64,000 nucleotides of DNA from JALSRK01 sp964461995. GTDB lineage: Bacteria; Acidobacteriota; Terriglobia; Bryobacterales; Bryobacteraceae. A model generated the notes under the pieces. The model had not been told where the DNA came from and did not search any database. It was given only the letters and a program-made list of their open reading frames with translations. The DNA lies in contig CAYWXL010000015.1 of assembly GCA_964461995.1 (NCBI GenBank), positions 21,450-85,449 on the forward strand. The letters run 5' to 3'. Positions within the stretch are counted from its first letter, which is position 1; each line of letters starts with the position of its first letter. Shown one piece after another: positions 17,840-26,315 of this stretch. Both the position numbers and the translations under genes were made by a program.

Positions 17840-18934
17840 TCACTGAAGTTTCCCCCGGGCCGCGACCACCCATTCTTCGACGACCTCGCCGTCCCGCACT
17901 CCATAAACCTTCTCGTGAAGGTTCATCGCCACACAAATGTGGTTTGGGATGATCCGGACTTTGTCACCCACCTGGAAACGCCCGGCGGCGTTTTCGAGGT
18001 CGATGTATCCGTGTTCTTCGTTCATCTTGACGAACCGGGCCTCGGGCGCCTCGATCACGCGGCCGAAGTACGGATCTTCGCCGGTGGCGAGACTGTCGGA
18101 GAAAAACGTCTTGGAGCCGCCATCGATGATCATGCGGTCTCCTCGCGCCGTAGAAACCACTGTCACCAAGATCGAGGCTGCGCAGTCTTCCCACTGGGCG
18201 CATCCGCAGGCGACGCAGTTGCGGTCGTTGAAGATGTAGGTGCCGGGCCGGATCTCGTTCATTGCGGGAATCCGGTGGGACTGATACAGCGTGGGCGTCG
18301 AGCCGCCGCTGACAACCTCGGTCGGCAGTCCGGCGCGTTGGAAATCGGCGACCGCCCTCTCCACCGTCTCGGCAAGCTCCTCGAGCAGTTCGAACCCCTT
18401 CTCGTCCATCTTCTTGATGTGCCCGGCATAGAATGCGATGCCTCGCAGCTCGAGGCCCGGCAAGGAAGCCAGGCGGCGGCCAAGAGCGATGAGTTCTTTT
18501 CCGGGCGCCACTCCGACGCGCCCCAGTCCGACGTCCATCTCGGCGAGCACCGGGATCCGTAAACCCGCGGATACCGCGGCCTCAGAGAGAGCTTGCGCGG
18601 AAACCTCGTTGTCCAACGAAACCGTGACGGGAACCAGGCGTGCCACGCGGATGAGCCGTTCGATCTTAGGTGCGCCGACCACCGGGTACGCGACCAGCAG
18701 GTCCGGCGGCTCGGCCGCCAGCATCACCTCGGCCTCAGTCGTCTTGGCTACGGTGACGCCCACGGCGCCCAATTCGATCTGCTTGCGCGCCAAGGCCGGG
18801 ATCTTGTGGGTTTTCGTGTGCGGGCGAAGCCGCAGATTGTGCTCGACCGCGTAACGGGCCGCACGTTCCAGGTTGCGCTCCATGATGTCGAGATCGATGA
18901 GGAGCGCCGGCGTGTCGAGTTCTGAGATGTTCAT
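17840..18934 (-). CDS. D-threonine aldolase / DSD1-like PLP-dependent enzyme
   Basis: A 364-aa fold-type III PLP enzyme. LRPHTKTHK near residue 40 holds the PLP lysine. The C-terminal NHICVAMN supplies the His-x-Cys metal site seen in D-serine dehydratase and D-threonine aldolase, and VVSGGSTPT is the phosphate-binding segment. It should cleave D-beta-hydroxy amino acids or dehydrate D-serine; which one is not decidable here. The gene begins 3 bp after the stop of the upstream 221-aa secreted protein gene, so they are likely co-transcribed, though a functional link is unclear. Confidence 0.88.
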   Translation of the reverse strand: MNISELDTPALLIDLDIMERNLERAARYAVEHNLRLRPHTKTHKIPALARKQIELGAVGVTVAKTTEAEVMLAAEPPDLLVAYPVVGAPKIERLIRVARLVPVTVSLDNEVSAQALSEAAVSAGLRIPVLAEMDVGLGRVGVAPGKELIALGRRLASLPGLELRGIAFYAGHIKKMDEKGFELLEELAETVERAVADFQRAGLPTEVVSGGSTPTLYQSHRIPAMNEIRPGTYIFNDRNCVACGCAQWEDCAASILVTVVSTARGDRMIIDGGSKTFFSDSLATGEDPYFGRVIEAPEARFVKMNEEHGYIDLENAAGRFQVGDKVRIIPNHICVAMNLHEKVYGVRDGEVVEEWVVAARGKLQ

Positions 18935-18937
18935 GGG

Positions 18938-19603
18938 CTATTGGGGTTTGTGGAACCGAAGATCGATCTTACCGCCTTCGCCGACGTAGTGCAGCCAGAC
19001 CTGCTTGGGCTTGTGCTTGCCTTCGAGAGGGTAGTAAAGATACCCGGTGATAGGCTCGGTGATCTTCTTCTCCGGTAGGATTTTCTCGCGCAACACGCGC
19101 AGCAAAGGGTTCGTCGCTTCTTCAGGATCGTCGCGGATCTCGGTCGCCGACGCCTTTTCGACCGCGGCCGTGTTTCCGATGTCCCCACTTTGCCCCGGCA
19201 GCCGCCCCGGCATCCCGCCGCCTGCTCCGCCCCACACCGGACCGCGGTCCTCGTGCGCGACGGCGGCCCCTTCGTATGAGTAGATCAGAGTAAGCACTGA
19301 GTTCCCGGCGATCTGGCCCGGATCGTACGGTTCGGACTTCTGGCCGTCCTTGTCGGACCGGATGATGAAATCGTCCCTCCAGATTTCCACCGGCTGCTCC
19401 TTCGGTGTGATGGTTACCTCGATGACGACGATGCCCTTCTCGATATCGTTGCCGAGGAGCTGCTTGACCTGCTCGTGGTCCTTGTAGAGCTTCGCATCGA
19501 TGCGGAACAGCGAGTTCTCACCGCTCGCCACCGCCGGTCCTTTCGTCGCAGCCGCTCCTGTGGAAACGAGCAGCGCCGCCCACGCGAGAGCCTGGAATTT
19601 CAT
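18938..19603 (-). CDS. Secreted hypothetical protein
   Basis: A 221-aa protein with a signal peptide (MKFQALAWAALLVSTGAAAT). The N-terminal half is beta-rich (IEVTITPKEQPVEIWRDDFIIRSD), then comes a glycine-rich linker (VWGGAGGGMPGRLPGQSG), then a C-terminal part with ITGYLYYPLEGKHKPKQVWLHY. This pattern resembles acidobacterial proteins of unknown role. The ATG at 19601-19603 with GGAGGG 6 nt upstream is chosen; the longer frame to 19762 has no signal peptide. It lies downstream of the TonB operon terminator and is probably a separate unit. Confidence 0.75.
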   Translation of the reverse strand: MKFQALAWAALLVSTGAAATKGPAVASGENSLFRIDAKLYKDHEQVKQLLGNDIEKGIVVIEVTITPKEQPVEIWRDDFIIRSDKDGQKSEPYDPGQIAGNSVLTLIYSYEGAAVAHEDRGPVWGGAGGGMPGRLPGQSGDIGNTAAVEKASATEIRDDPEEATNPLLRVLREKILPEKKITEPITGYLYYPLEGKHKPKQVWLHYVGEGGKIDLRFHKPQ

Positions 19604-19652
19604 GGCGGACCCTCCGCTTCCATTGTAGCCGCCACAGATGCGTCGCCGAGGG

Positions 19653-19685
19653 AAAAGGCCCCTCCAGCCCAGTGGCCGAGGGGCC
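19653..19685 (-). terminator. Rho-independent terminator of the TonB receptor operon
   Basis: On the minus strand a perfect 8-bp stem GGCCCCTC/GAGGGGCC with a 13-nt loop is followed by TTTT. It lies 22 bp after the stop of the beta-helix gene. Confidence 0.7.
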
Positions 19686-19707
19686 CGTGGAAGCAACACT
19701 AGCGCGG

Positions 19708-21477
19708 CTATTGCACGAGTAGGTCGGTTTCGCGCTTCTTGTTGGTCCACTCTTCGGTCCAATCGTCGCCTTCGCCGAAGGCGCCGCAGTACCTGGCAGT
19801 GGGATCGAAGAATCCGTCGGCCGGGGGCAACTCCCAGCGGGGGCCGGTGAGCGGGGATCCCGGGGCGGGACGCAGATCCCAGTCGCTCAACACCGTGGAG
19901 CGGAATTGTGGGTCAGCGACGACGATGTTCTTCCCAGTGCCGCGGACGCTGGTGGCGAAGTCCCGCGCGATACCTTCCTTGAACTGGCCCTCGATCGTGT
20001 TGTCCGTGCCGCCTTTGTTGCCCCAGGCGAGGATGCCATTGGCGGTCAGTTCTCCGTCGTCGATGTTCTGTTCGGTGACCGGGTCGCGGATGTCCAGGGT
20101 GTCATCGAAGAAGTTCGTTAGGACGATGTTGTTAAAGCTGCCTTTGAGGCCGCGGCGCCAACGCGCTCCGTCGCAGGAGCGGCGGCACACCTCAGGGCCG
20201 TTGCCGACGAAGGTGGCGTTGAATAGCACCGGTGCGCTAAACGGCTCCGCCGAATTGTTCTCTTCCAGATTGTCTGCTTCGATTCCATGATCGCCGGGGT
20301 TGTCGTCATAGAACACGGCCACAAAATGCTGCACCTTGCCGCGAAAGCCCCGCTGAATGTCAAACCCGTCGTCGCCGCCCGCTGTGGCGACCAGGTATTT
20401 GGCGTTCATCGTTCCGCCGAACCACTCGAACGAATCGTCGAAGCCGTAATGCGACTGCAGGTGATGCGCCACGGTGCCAGAGCCGCAAGCGCCGAACGTG
20501 AAGGAATTCAGCTCGTTGTCTTGCGACAGCTCCGCTCCGGCGAACTCGACGCGGACGTAGGTCAATTCGCCGCAGGAATCCGCGTCGTTCGTTCCGCCCA
20601 TGACGCTGTCCTCGCCCGGCGGGAGCCCTTCGACGGTGTCTTCCACTCCCGAATTCAGGCTGGCCGAACCCGTCAGAACAAGGCCACCCCAGTCGCCCGG
20701 TTGGCGGTTTCCGACCGGCAGCGCGCTCGTCATGATGATCGGGCGGTTGCGCGTCCCACGGGCGATCAGCCGGGAATCCCGCCGAATCACCAGCGCCGAC
20801 GCCGGCTGGCTCCCCGGCTGGCCTTTGATCACCGTGCCGGACTCGATGGTCAGCGTCGCGTTCCGCACGATGATCGTGCCCTGCAAGATGTATGACTTGG
20901 TTCGCACCCACGTGGTGTCTTGCTCGATCGGGGCAGTAACGTTCACGATTTCGTCCACCACGCTGATCTTCTGGTAGAGGCGCTTCAGCACGCTGTTGCC
21001 CGTGTAGTCACGGAACTCTACTACCAGCGTGTGCATGCCGAGCTCGTCGGGAACTGTCCAGGCCGGAAACAGCCCCCCGGGTCCGATCAGCGGCGATTTC
21101 TCGGCTTCCGGCACCCGCGTGATCAGGAAGCCCTCTTTCAGCGTATTGCCAAAGATGTCCGTGGGCTGGCTGGTGTTGTTCGGCAAGTACGACTTCTCAC
21201 CGGTCTGGTTGTTTTGCACGTACACGACGAGTGTGACCGGATAGAGGTCCGCTAGCGGCTTCACGGTCCACCAGGCTTTCAACTGCTGTCCTGGTTGATA
21301 GACGTAGTCGTTCGTCCAGACCCACGCCCGCGCCGGGGTTTCGGTGCGCAGGTAAGCCGCTGCCCAGGCGGCCTCGGACGCGCTCAGGAAGTCGAATCTG
21401 GGTGTCCGGCTGGCCGCATGCGCCCCGGCGGCCGTTAGCGCCGCCGCAAGCAGGATTGCTGTCCAGTGCTTCTTCAT
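19708..21477 (-). CDS. Secreted beta-helix-type protein encoded with a TonB receptor
   Basis: A 589-aa exported protein (signal ends near GAHA). Residues about 170-500 read like a right-handed beta-helix: GTVIKGQPGSQPASALVIRR, RPIIMTSALPVG, GDWGGLVLTGSASLN and SHYGFDDSFEWFGGTMNAKYLV. Similar proteins are frequently found beside TonB receptors in Bacteroidota and Proteobacteria. Several cysteines (SCGEL, GACGSG, CRRSCDG) may form disulfides. The start is set at ATG 21475-21477, 7 nt after GAGGAG; two further in-frame ATGs lie just upstream. It is third in the operon TIGR03437 protein-TonB receptor-this gene and ends at a terminator. It is probably a surface partner in ligand capture (inference). 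Confidence 0.8.
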   Translation of the reverse strand: MKKHWTAILLAAALTAAGAHAASRTPRFDFLSASEAAWAAAYLRTETPARAWVWTNDYVYQPGQQLKAWWTVKPLADLYPVTLVVYVQNNQTGEKSYLPNNTSQPTDIFGNTLKEGFLITRVPEAEKSPLIGPGGLFPAWTVPDELGMHTLVVEFRDYTGNSVLKRLYQKISVVDEIVNVTAPIEQDTTWVRTKSYILQGTIIVRNATLTIESGTVIKGQPGSQPASALVIRRDSRLIARGTRNRPIIMTSALPVGNRQPGDWGGLVLTGSASLNSGVEDTVEGLPPGEDSVMGGTNDADSCGELTYVRVEFAGAELSQDNELNSFTFGACGSGTVAHHLQSHYGFDDSFEWFGGTMNAKYLVATAGGDDGFDIQRGFRGKVQHFVAVFYDDNPGDHGIEADNLEENNSAEPFSAPVLFNATFVGNGPEVCRRSCDGARWRRGLKGSFNNIVLTNFFDDTLDIRDPVTEQNIDDGELTANGILAWGNKGGTDNTIEGQFKEGIARDFATSVRGTGKNIVVADPQFRSTVLSDWDLRPAPGSPLTGPRWELPPADGFFDPTARYCGAFGEGDDWTEEWTNKKRETDLLVQ

Positions 21478-21547
21478 CATTGCTCTCCTCATGGCTGAAA
21501 TCGTTGTCGGTTCCAGGGAAGGGAATCGTTTGCGCTCCGCGCCGCCG

Positions 21548-24424
21548 TCAGTGGACCAGGTCGAGCGTCATGCCCACCTGGAACGTGCGGCCGGGGCGGT
21601 AGAGGCGGCGAATCTCGCCGCCTTGCGTCCACAGATAATCGGCGTTCGTCAGGTTCTCCACGGTGAACTGGAGCCTCCAGCGGCCGTTCTCCCGCAGCGA
21701 GAAGTCATAGGCGAACGCCAGGCCGGTCCGGCCTTCTTCGTAGGTGTCGTCGAGGCCGAACGATCCGACTTCTGCGATGCGCCGCGAAAAGTAGTTCCCA
21801 TAGAGCCGCGCGCTGCTGCGCCACTGCGGTCTCGCCCATTCGAGCGCCACGTTCACCACGTAACGCGACTGGCCGATCAGCGGCCGTTTTCTGTTCGTCA
21901 CCGACGTCTTGGTCTCGTCGCCGATCTCGATGGCCGAATCCACCACCGCGAAGTTGCCGTTGAAGAAGAACTCGCGGAGCGCGCCGTGCACGAACCGCAG
22001 GTTCCGCCGGAACTCGACCTCGACGCCGAAGTTCCGCGCCCCGGCCGCGTTCACCCAAGTGCGCCGCTGGTTGGCTCCCGGCTCCAGGATCAGCTCGATG
22101 GGATCGGTAAAGTCTTTGTAGAAGAAGCCCGCTGCTAGCAGTTCGCCGCCGCCAGGAAACCACTCCCACCGGACGTCGAAGTTTTGGATCGAGGTGCGCC
22201 TCAGATCTGGGTTGCCCGCCGTTGAGAGGCCGCCGACGATCTCGGTGAAGTCGAAAGGCGTCAGTTCCCGGAAATCAGGCCGCGCCACCGTTCTTCCCCA
22301 ACCTAGGCGCACGATTTGATTGGGTGTCAGCGAGCACGTGACGTTCAGCGCCGGCAGTGGATCGCGGTTCACCAAGGTGGAAACCACCGGCCGGGCAGCC
22401 GCGTTCAACGGGTCCAGCGTTATCACGTTCTCCTCGGCGTCCTCGATCCGCAAGCCGGCATTGATCCTCCATCGTTGCCCCAGCGCCAGGTCGAGGCTGG
22501 CGAAACCCGCGTAGATCGTCATGTCGGCCGTGTAGGCGTCTGTTCCCCGGGTGATCTCCCGGAACTGGATGCCGTCAGGCCGGATGTTCTCGACGGCGAA
22601 AAGTTCGTTGCTGGGCAACGAGAGGTCTACGCGGCTACGGGGACCGGGAGTGAAGCGGAACCGGCGGCTGGCAAAGCTACGGTCTCGGAACGTTCCTCGG
22701 AAGCCGAGGTCAAGGTTCCCAGCCACGGAGCCTTTATAGAACGGCAGCTTCCACGCGGCCGACGGCTCGTAGACCCGCTCGTCGAGATTGCCGAAGTACC
22801 GGGTGCCGGAGTCGGGGTCCGCCAGAAAGTCGATGTCGCCGTTCGGCCGGACGATGCGCCGGACTTCCCGGAGGTCCGGCTCCTGCCGGGCCGCATCGGA
22901 AATGCCCATCCGCCACGTGAACAGACTGTTGAGGGGGCCACCTGTGTGTGTACCTTCGATCTGGGTCGCCCAGAGGCGCCGCTGGATCCAACGCAGCCGC
23001 TCATCGGCGACCGGCTCGTCGGTGTTGCCGTCGAAGCCCGAAAACCGCCGGGCCTCTTTCTCGCCGTCGTTCGTCAGCGTGTTGTGGATCGAGATGCTAT
23101 GCCGGGGCGAGAACTTGTACGAGGCGTTCAGCAGCGTGCTCAGGTGGGCGCTCTCAGTGTCGGCGCGGAAATCGTCGTAATCGACGAACAGTTGTTGCCG
23201 GCCGGGGCCGGCGAGCCGGTAGGCCCGAAAGATTTCCGGATACGCCTGCAGTCCGTTGGTGAACGTCACCGAGCCCACCAGGCCCAGCTTGCCGAAGGTG
23301 TTGCCCGCCACCACGTTGTAGCTTTGCTCCGGACGGGCCGAGCTCACTGGCGTCGGCTCCCAGTTCACCGGGAGCAGGCGGCCGAAAGCTGCCAATTCCT
23401 CGTCGCTGAACGCGCCGCGAAAGAGCCGGGCCTCTGTGGGAATGCCTTCCGGCAGGCTGCGGGCGCCGCTGCCGAAACCGAAGAAGTCCAGCGCTCCGCC
23501 CGGGTAGGTGTGGAAGCGGCGGCCTGTCGTTTGAGTATTGAAAGCAGCGTTAGCGCCGACTTCGAGGATACCTGCGTGCGGGAAGCGCACGGTTTCCAGT
23601 TGAACCATGCCTCCGGAGAACTCCCCCGGCAGGTCCGCCCTGTAAGTCTTCACGATCCGCACGGTGTCGATGAGCCGTGATTGGAACAGGTCCAACGGGA
23701 CGACGCGCTTCTCCGGCTCCGTGGTGGCGATGGACGTGTTGTTCAGCATCGTGGCGCTGTAACGCTCGCCCAGGCCCCGGACGAAGACGTGGCCGTTGCC
23801 GAGCACCGAGACGCCCGTCACCCGGGCCACGGCCTCGGCGGCGTCCGAGGCCGGCATCTTCGAAATCTCCTCGGCGCTGATCCCGTCCACCACCGCTGCC
23901 GCCACCCGCCGCTCGGCCAACAACGATTCCGCCGTCGTTTCGTCCGGCTCGCTCTCGGCCGTCACTTCAATAGTGGTCACCGCGTCGGAGGCCGCCAGGA
24001 CCGTGGAACCGTCCGTGGTCTGCCCTGCCGTTACCTGGATCCTCTCCAGACTGGCCCCTACGTACCCGTCCGCCTGCACCTGCAGCGTGTACGTTCCCGG
24101 CGGGAGTTCGAGCTCGTACCACCCGTCCACGTCGGTGCGTGTTTGTCTGCCCGCGAGTTCGATCACCGATACGGTGGCTTCGGGCACCGGCTTTCCTGTC
24201 TGGGCGTCGAAGATCGCGCCGCTCACCAGGCCCGTTTCGGCGGCGGAGCCTCGCGTTTGCGCCCGCAAGGGGCTGAGTAGCGCCAAGACCACCGCCGCAA
24301 AGGACAGCGCGCTGTGGCGCAATGGTCTCGGCTTCGAGCGTCTCCTCAACGGGCGGCTCTGCCTTTCAGGGGGAACCTCTGCTGCCCCGGGTACTTCTGT
24401 GCGTCTTGCCGGAATCGTCCTCAT
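21548..24424 (-). CDS. TonB-dependent receptor with N-terminal carboxypeptidase-regulatory domain
   Basis: A 958-aa outer-membrane receptor. A long basic N-terminus precedes the signal segment (LSFAAVVLALLSPLRAQ). A CarboxypepD_reg domain follows (about 65-145: VSGAIFDAQTGKPVPEATVSV). The plug domain contains EEISKMPASDAAEAVARVTGVSV and VRGLGERYSATMLNN. The rest is a 22-strand-type barrel ending LVH. The ATG at 24422-24424 has AGGAGGAG 5 nt upstream and is preferred to the more distal ATG at 24445, which overlaps the previous gene. The cargo is unknown; the operon lies next to phoR-phoB behind a PHO-box-like repeat, so phosphate or an organophosphate is the favoured guess. Confidence 0.93.
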   Translation of the reverse strand: MRTIPARRTEVPGAAEVPPERQSRPLRRRSKPRPLRHSALSFAAVVLALLSPLRAQTRGSAAETGLVSGAIFDAQTGKPVPEATVSVIELAGRQTRTDVDGWYELELPPGTYTLQVQADGYVGASLERIQVTAGQTTDGSTVLAASDAVTTIEVTAESEPDETTAESLLAERRVAAAVVDGISAEEISKMPASDAAEAVARVTGVSVLGNGHVFVRGLGERYSATMLNNTSIATTEPEKRVVPLDLFQSRLIDTVRIVKTYRADLPGEFSGGMVQLETVRFPHAGILEVGANAAFNTQTTGRRFHTYPGGALDFFGFGSGARSLPEGIPTEARLFRGAFSDEELAAFGRLLPVNWEPTPVSSARPEQSYNVVAGNTFGKLGLVGSVTFTNGLQAYPEIFRAYRLAGPGRQQLFVDYDDFRADTESAHLSTLLNASYKFSPRHSISIHNTLTNDGEKEARRFSGFDGNTDEPVADERLRWIQRRLWATQIEGTHTGGPLNSLFTWRMGISDAARQEPDLREVRRIVRPNGDIDFLADPDSGTRYFGNLDERVYEPSAAWKLPFYKGSVAGNLDLGFRGTFRDRSFASRRFRFTPGPRSRVDLSLPSNELFAVENIRPDGIQFREITRGTDAYTADMTIYAGFASLDLALGQRWRINAGLRIEDAEENVITLDPLNAAARPVVSTLVNRDPLPALNVTCSLTPNQIVRLGWGRTVARPDFRELTPFDFTEIVGGLSTAGNPDLRRTSIQNFDVRWEWFPGGGELLAAGFFYKDFTDPIELILEPGANQRRTWVNAAGARNFGVEVEFRRNLRFVHGALREFFFNGNFAVVDSAIEIGDETKTSVTNRKRPLIGQSRYVVNVALEWARPQWRSSARLYGNYFSRRIAEVGSFGLDDTYEEGRTGLAFAYDFSLRENGRWRLQFTVENLTNADYLWTQGGEIRRLYRPGRTFQVGMTLDLVH

Positions 24425-24434
24425 CGGTCTCCTC

Positions 24435-25214
24435 CTACTCCGCAACCCAAATCGAAACCAGGTTCGTCTTCACTCCCCGCACTTCCGCGAGAACCGGAAC
24501 CTGCCCCTTGACGAACGGCTCGTCTGGCACAACCACGTTCAACTGCCAAGTCCCGACCAGGTTCGGCGCGAGGCCGCTGAACTGAACTCGGGCCTCGGCC
24601 ACCGACACCCAAACTTTCGGAAGTGTGGCGGTGGGAATCAGCCGGTCAGCCGGGGCCGGCGAGCCGTCGGCCGGCAGCTCGGCGAAGTCCGCCCCGACGC
24701 CGAAGATCTGGACTACCTCGCCGCGGCGCGCCGGGTTGGTTGACGAGTTGACCGTGCCGTCCTGGTTCAGCACCGCCCCCGGTTTCGCCGGATCGGCCGG
24801 GTTGATGGAGACCAACCCCGGGCTGATGGGCCAGACCGGGATCGAGCCTTCGTAGGTCGTGTTGCCGGCCACCGCGATACGGAACGGAACCTTCCCTGTG
24901 TCTGGAACGTCCCGCGGCACGATGAAGTTGATCTGCCCCCGCCCGACGTAGTTCATCGGGGCCGCGATGCCGTTGACGAAGACTTGCACCCCTCCGAGCA
25001 CGGTCGGCAGGGGAACCGAATCGGCGAAGGTCTCGAGGATACCGACGGAAGCGAAGTCGCCGAAGGCTGAGGCCCAACACCCGGGCGACACCGGAAAGCC
25101 GGCCTCGAAGGTAGCGGCATTGACCACCGCCACGCGCTCTTGCGCCGCAGCCGGCGGCCCGAACGTGCAGGCTGCCAACAGCGCGGTGAGAGGGAGGAAA
25201 AGCTGCTTTCTCAT
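24435..25214 (-). CDS. TIGR03437-type secreted protein, probable lipoprotein
   Basis: A 259-aa protein. The hydrophobic N-terminus ends in LLAAC (residue 16), a possible lipobox. The body matches the acidobacterial TIGR03437 domain: VVNAATFEAGFPVSPGCWASAFG, VFVNGIAAPMNYVGRGQINFIVP, GAVLNQDGTVNSSTNPARRGEVVQIFGVG and GTWQLNVVVPD. This domain is highly repeated in Solibacter-type genomes and usually sits at the end of larger surface proteins; here it stands almost alone. First gene of the TonB operon, with 10 bp to the receptor start. The role is unknown. Confidence 0.9.
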   Translation of the reverse strand: MRKQLFLPLTALLAACTFGPPAAAQERVAVVNAATFEAGFPVSPGCWASAFGDFASVGILETFADSVPLPTVLGGVQVFVNGIAAPMNYVGRGQINFIVPRDVPDTGKVPFRIAVAGNTTYEGSIPVWPISPGLVSINPADPAKPGAVLNQDGTVNSSTNPARRGEVVQIFGVGADFAELPADGSPAPADRLIPTATLPKVWVSVAEARVQFSGLAPNLVGTWQLNVVVPDEPFVKGQVPVLAEVRGVKTNLVSIWVAE

Positions 25215-25352
25215 AGGTTTCTTTCTTGCCGGTTCTCAAATCCGCGGACTCCGCGGCGGTAAGCGCCGGAGCCGCTTATGCGAGGCGGGCCGTGTTCTCA
25301 CTGCCCGTCTCACATCTACGCATTCAGCATCGCCGGCCAGCGATTAAGTTTC

Positions 25353-25379
25353 GTGAAGGGGATGTGAAAGTTCCGTGAA
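25353..25379 (-). promoter_or_regulatory. PHO-box-like array: three GTGAA/TTCAC repeats spaced 11 bp
   Basis: GTGAA occurs at 25353-25357, 25364-25368 and 25375-25379, exactly one per 11 bp. On the minus strand this reads TTCAC-N6-TTCAC-N6-TTCAC. PhoB/PhoP proteins bind 11-bp direct repeats, and TTCAC is the core of the actinobacterial PHO box. It lies 139 bp before the first gene of the TonB operon, inside the 303-bp gap after phoB. I see nothing else in that gap. Confidence 0.55.
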
Positions 25380-25517
25380 CTTCGTTCCGGCTCCCAGACG
25401 CCAGCCGAAACAGGATCACGCGAGCATAGGCTTGGGGGAGGGTGCACAGGCGCCGGCACACAGCGCAAAGGTGGGTTCGAAATACCGGCGCCGCTCGGAC
25501 GTGGCGCCCAGGTGCGT

Positions 25518-26243
25518 TCAGCTCTGGCGCACCGAAGTATCGTCGCCGCCTGAGGACCGTGGCTGTTCCTGGAAGCTGTAGCCGAAGCCGCGAACGGAGC
25601 GGATATAGCGCGGATGGGCCGGGTCTGGTTCGATTTTCTGCCGCAGCCGCAGGATGTAGACATCCACCGTGCGTTCGGTCACTGTGCGCCGCGGCCCCCA
25701 GACGGCGTTGAGGAGCTGCTCGCGGCTGAAGACGATCCCCGGCCGCTCCATCAGGTGCTCCAGCAGGCGGAACTCGGTGGCCGTTACTTGCACTTCCTTG
25801 CCCGCCACCCGGACCGTGCAAGCGCCCCGGTCCAGCTCCAGGTCGCCGGAGCGCAAAATGCGCGGAGGGGCCTGCCGGGTCCGGAACTGGGTCTTGATGC
25901 GGGCGATCAGCTCACGGACGAAGAAGGGCTTGACGATGTAATCGTTGGCGCCGATCTCCAGTCCTACGATCCGGTCTGCCTCCGAGACACGAGCCGTCAG
26001 AAAGATCACCGGCAAGTGCGCCAGGTCCGGGTGGCTGCGAATCGCTTTGCAGATGTCCAGCCCGTCGGAGTCCGGCAGCATGATGTCCAGCAGCACCAGG
26101 TCCGGCCGCTCCCGCAGAAACAAGTCGATCGCCCCCTTGCCCGTGTGGGCGCCGACGAAAGCGAACCCCTCTTTTTCCAAGTTGTACTTCAAAAGGGCGA
26201 ACAGGTCCGTGTCGTCTTCGATGAGGGCGATCTTCTTTTTCAT
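25518..26243 (-). CDS. phoB: PhoB-type response regulator
   Basis: A 241-aa OmpR/PhoB-family transcription factor. The receiver domain (1-118) has acidic residues E9-D10-D11, phosphorylatable D53 in LVLLDIMLPD and K104-type VKPF. The winged helix (about 130-225) has ATEFRLLEHLMERPGIVFSREQLLNAVWG and RTVDVYILRLRQKIEPDP. It follows the histidine kinase gene by 72 bp; the order kinase first, regulator second is the reverse of the usual one. PhoB identity rests on the kinase partner, the DNA-binding domain type and the PHO-box-like arrays in the window. Confidence 0.85.
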   Translation of the reverse strand: MKKKIALIEDDTDLFALLKYNLEKEGFAFVGAHTGKGAIDLFLRERPDLVLLDIMLPDSDGLDICKAIRSHPDLAHLPVIFLTARVSEADRIVGLEIGANDYIVKPFFVRELIARIKTQFRTRQAPPRILRSGDLELDRGACTVRVAGKEVQVTATEFRLLEHLMERPGIVFSREQLLNAVWGPRRTVTERTVDVYILRLRQKIEPDPAHPRYIRSVRGFGYSFQEQPRSSGGDDTSVRQS

Positions 26244-26315
26244 CCCGTGACCATTACTCTCTCTATAGTTTCGCGACTCCAGTTACAGAACCGTTTCATC
26301 CGCGTGAATTTCGAC

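Noticed and set aside
22316..23680. 454-aa frame opposite the TonB receptor
   Set aside because: Shadow frame; the receptor domains are unambiguous on the minus strand.
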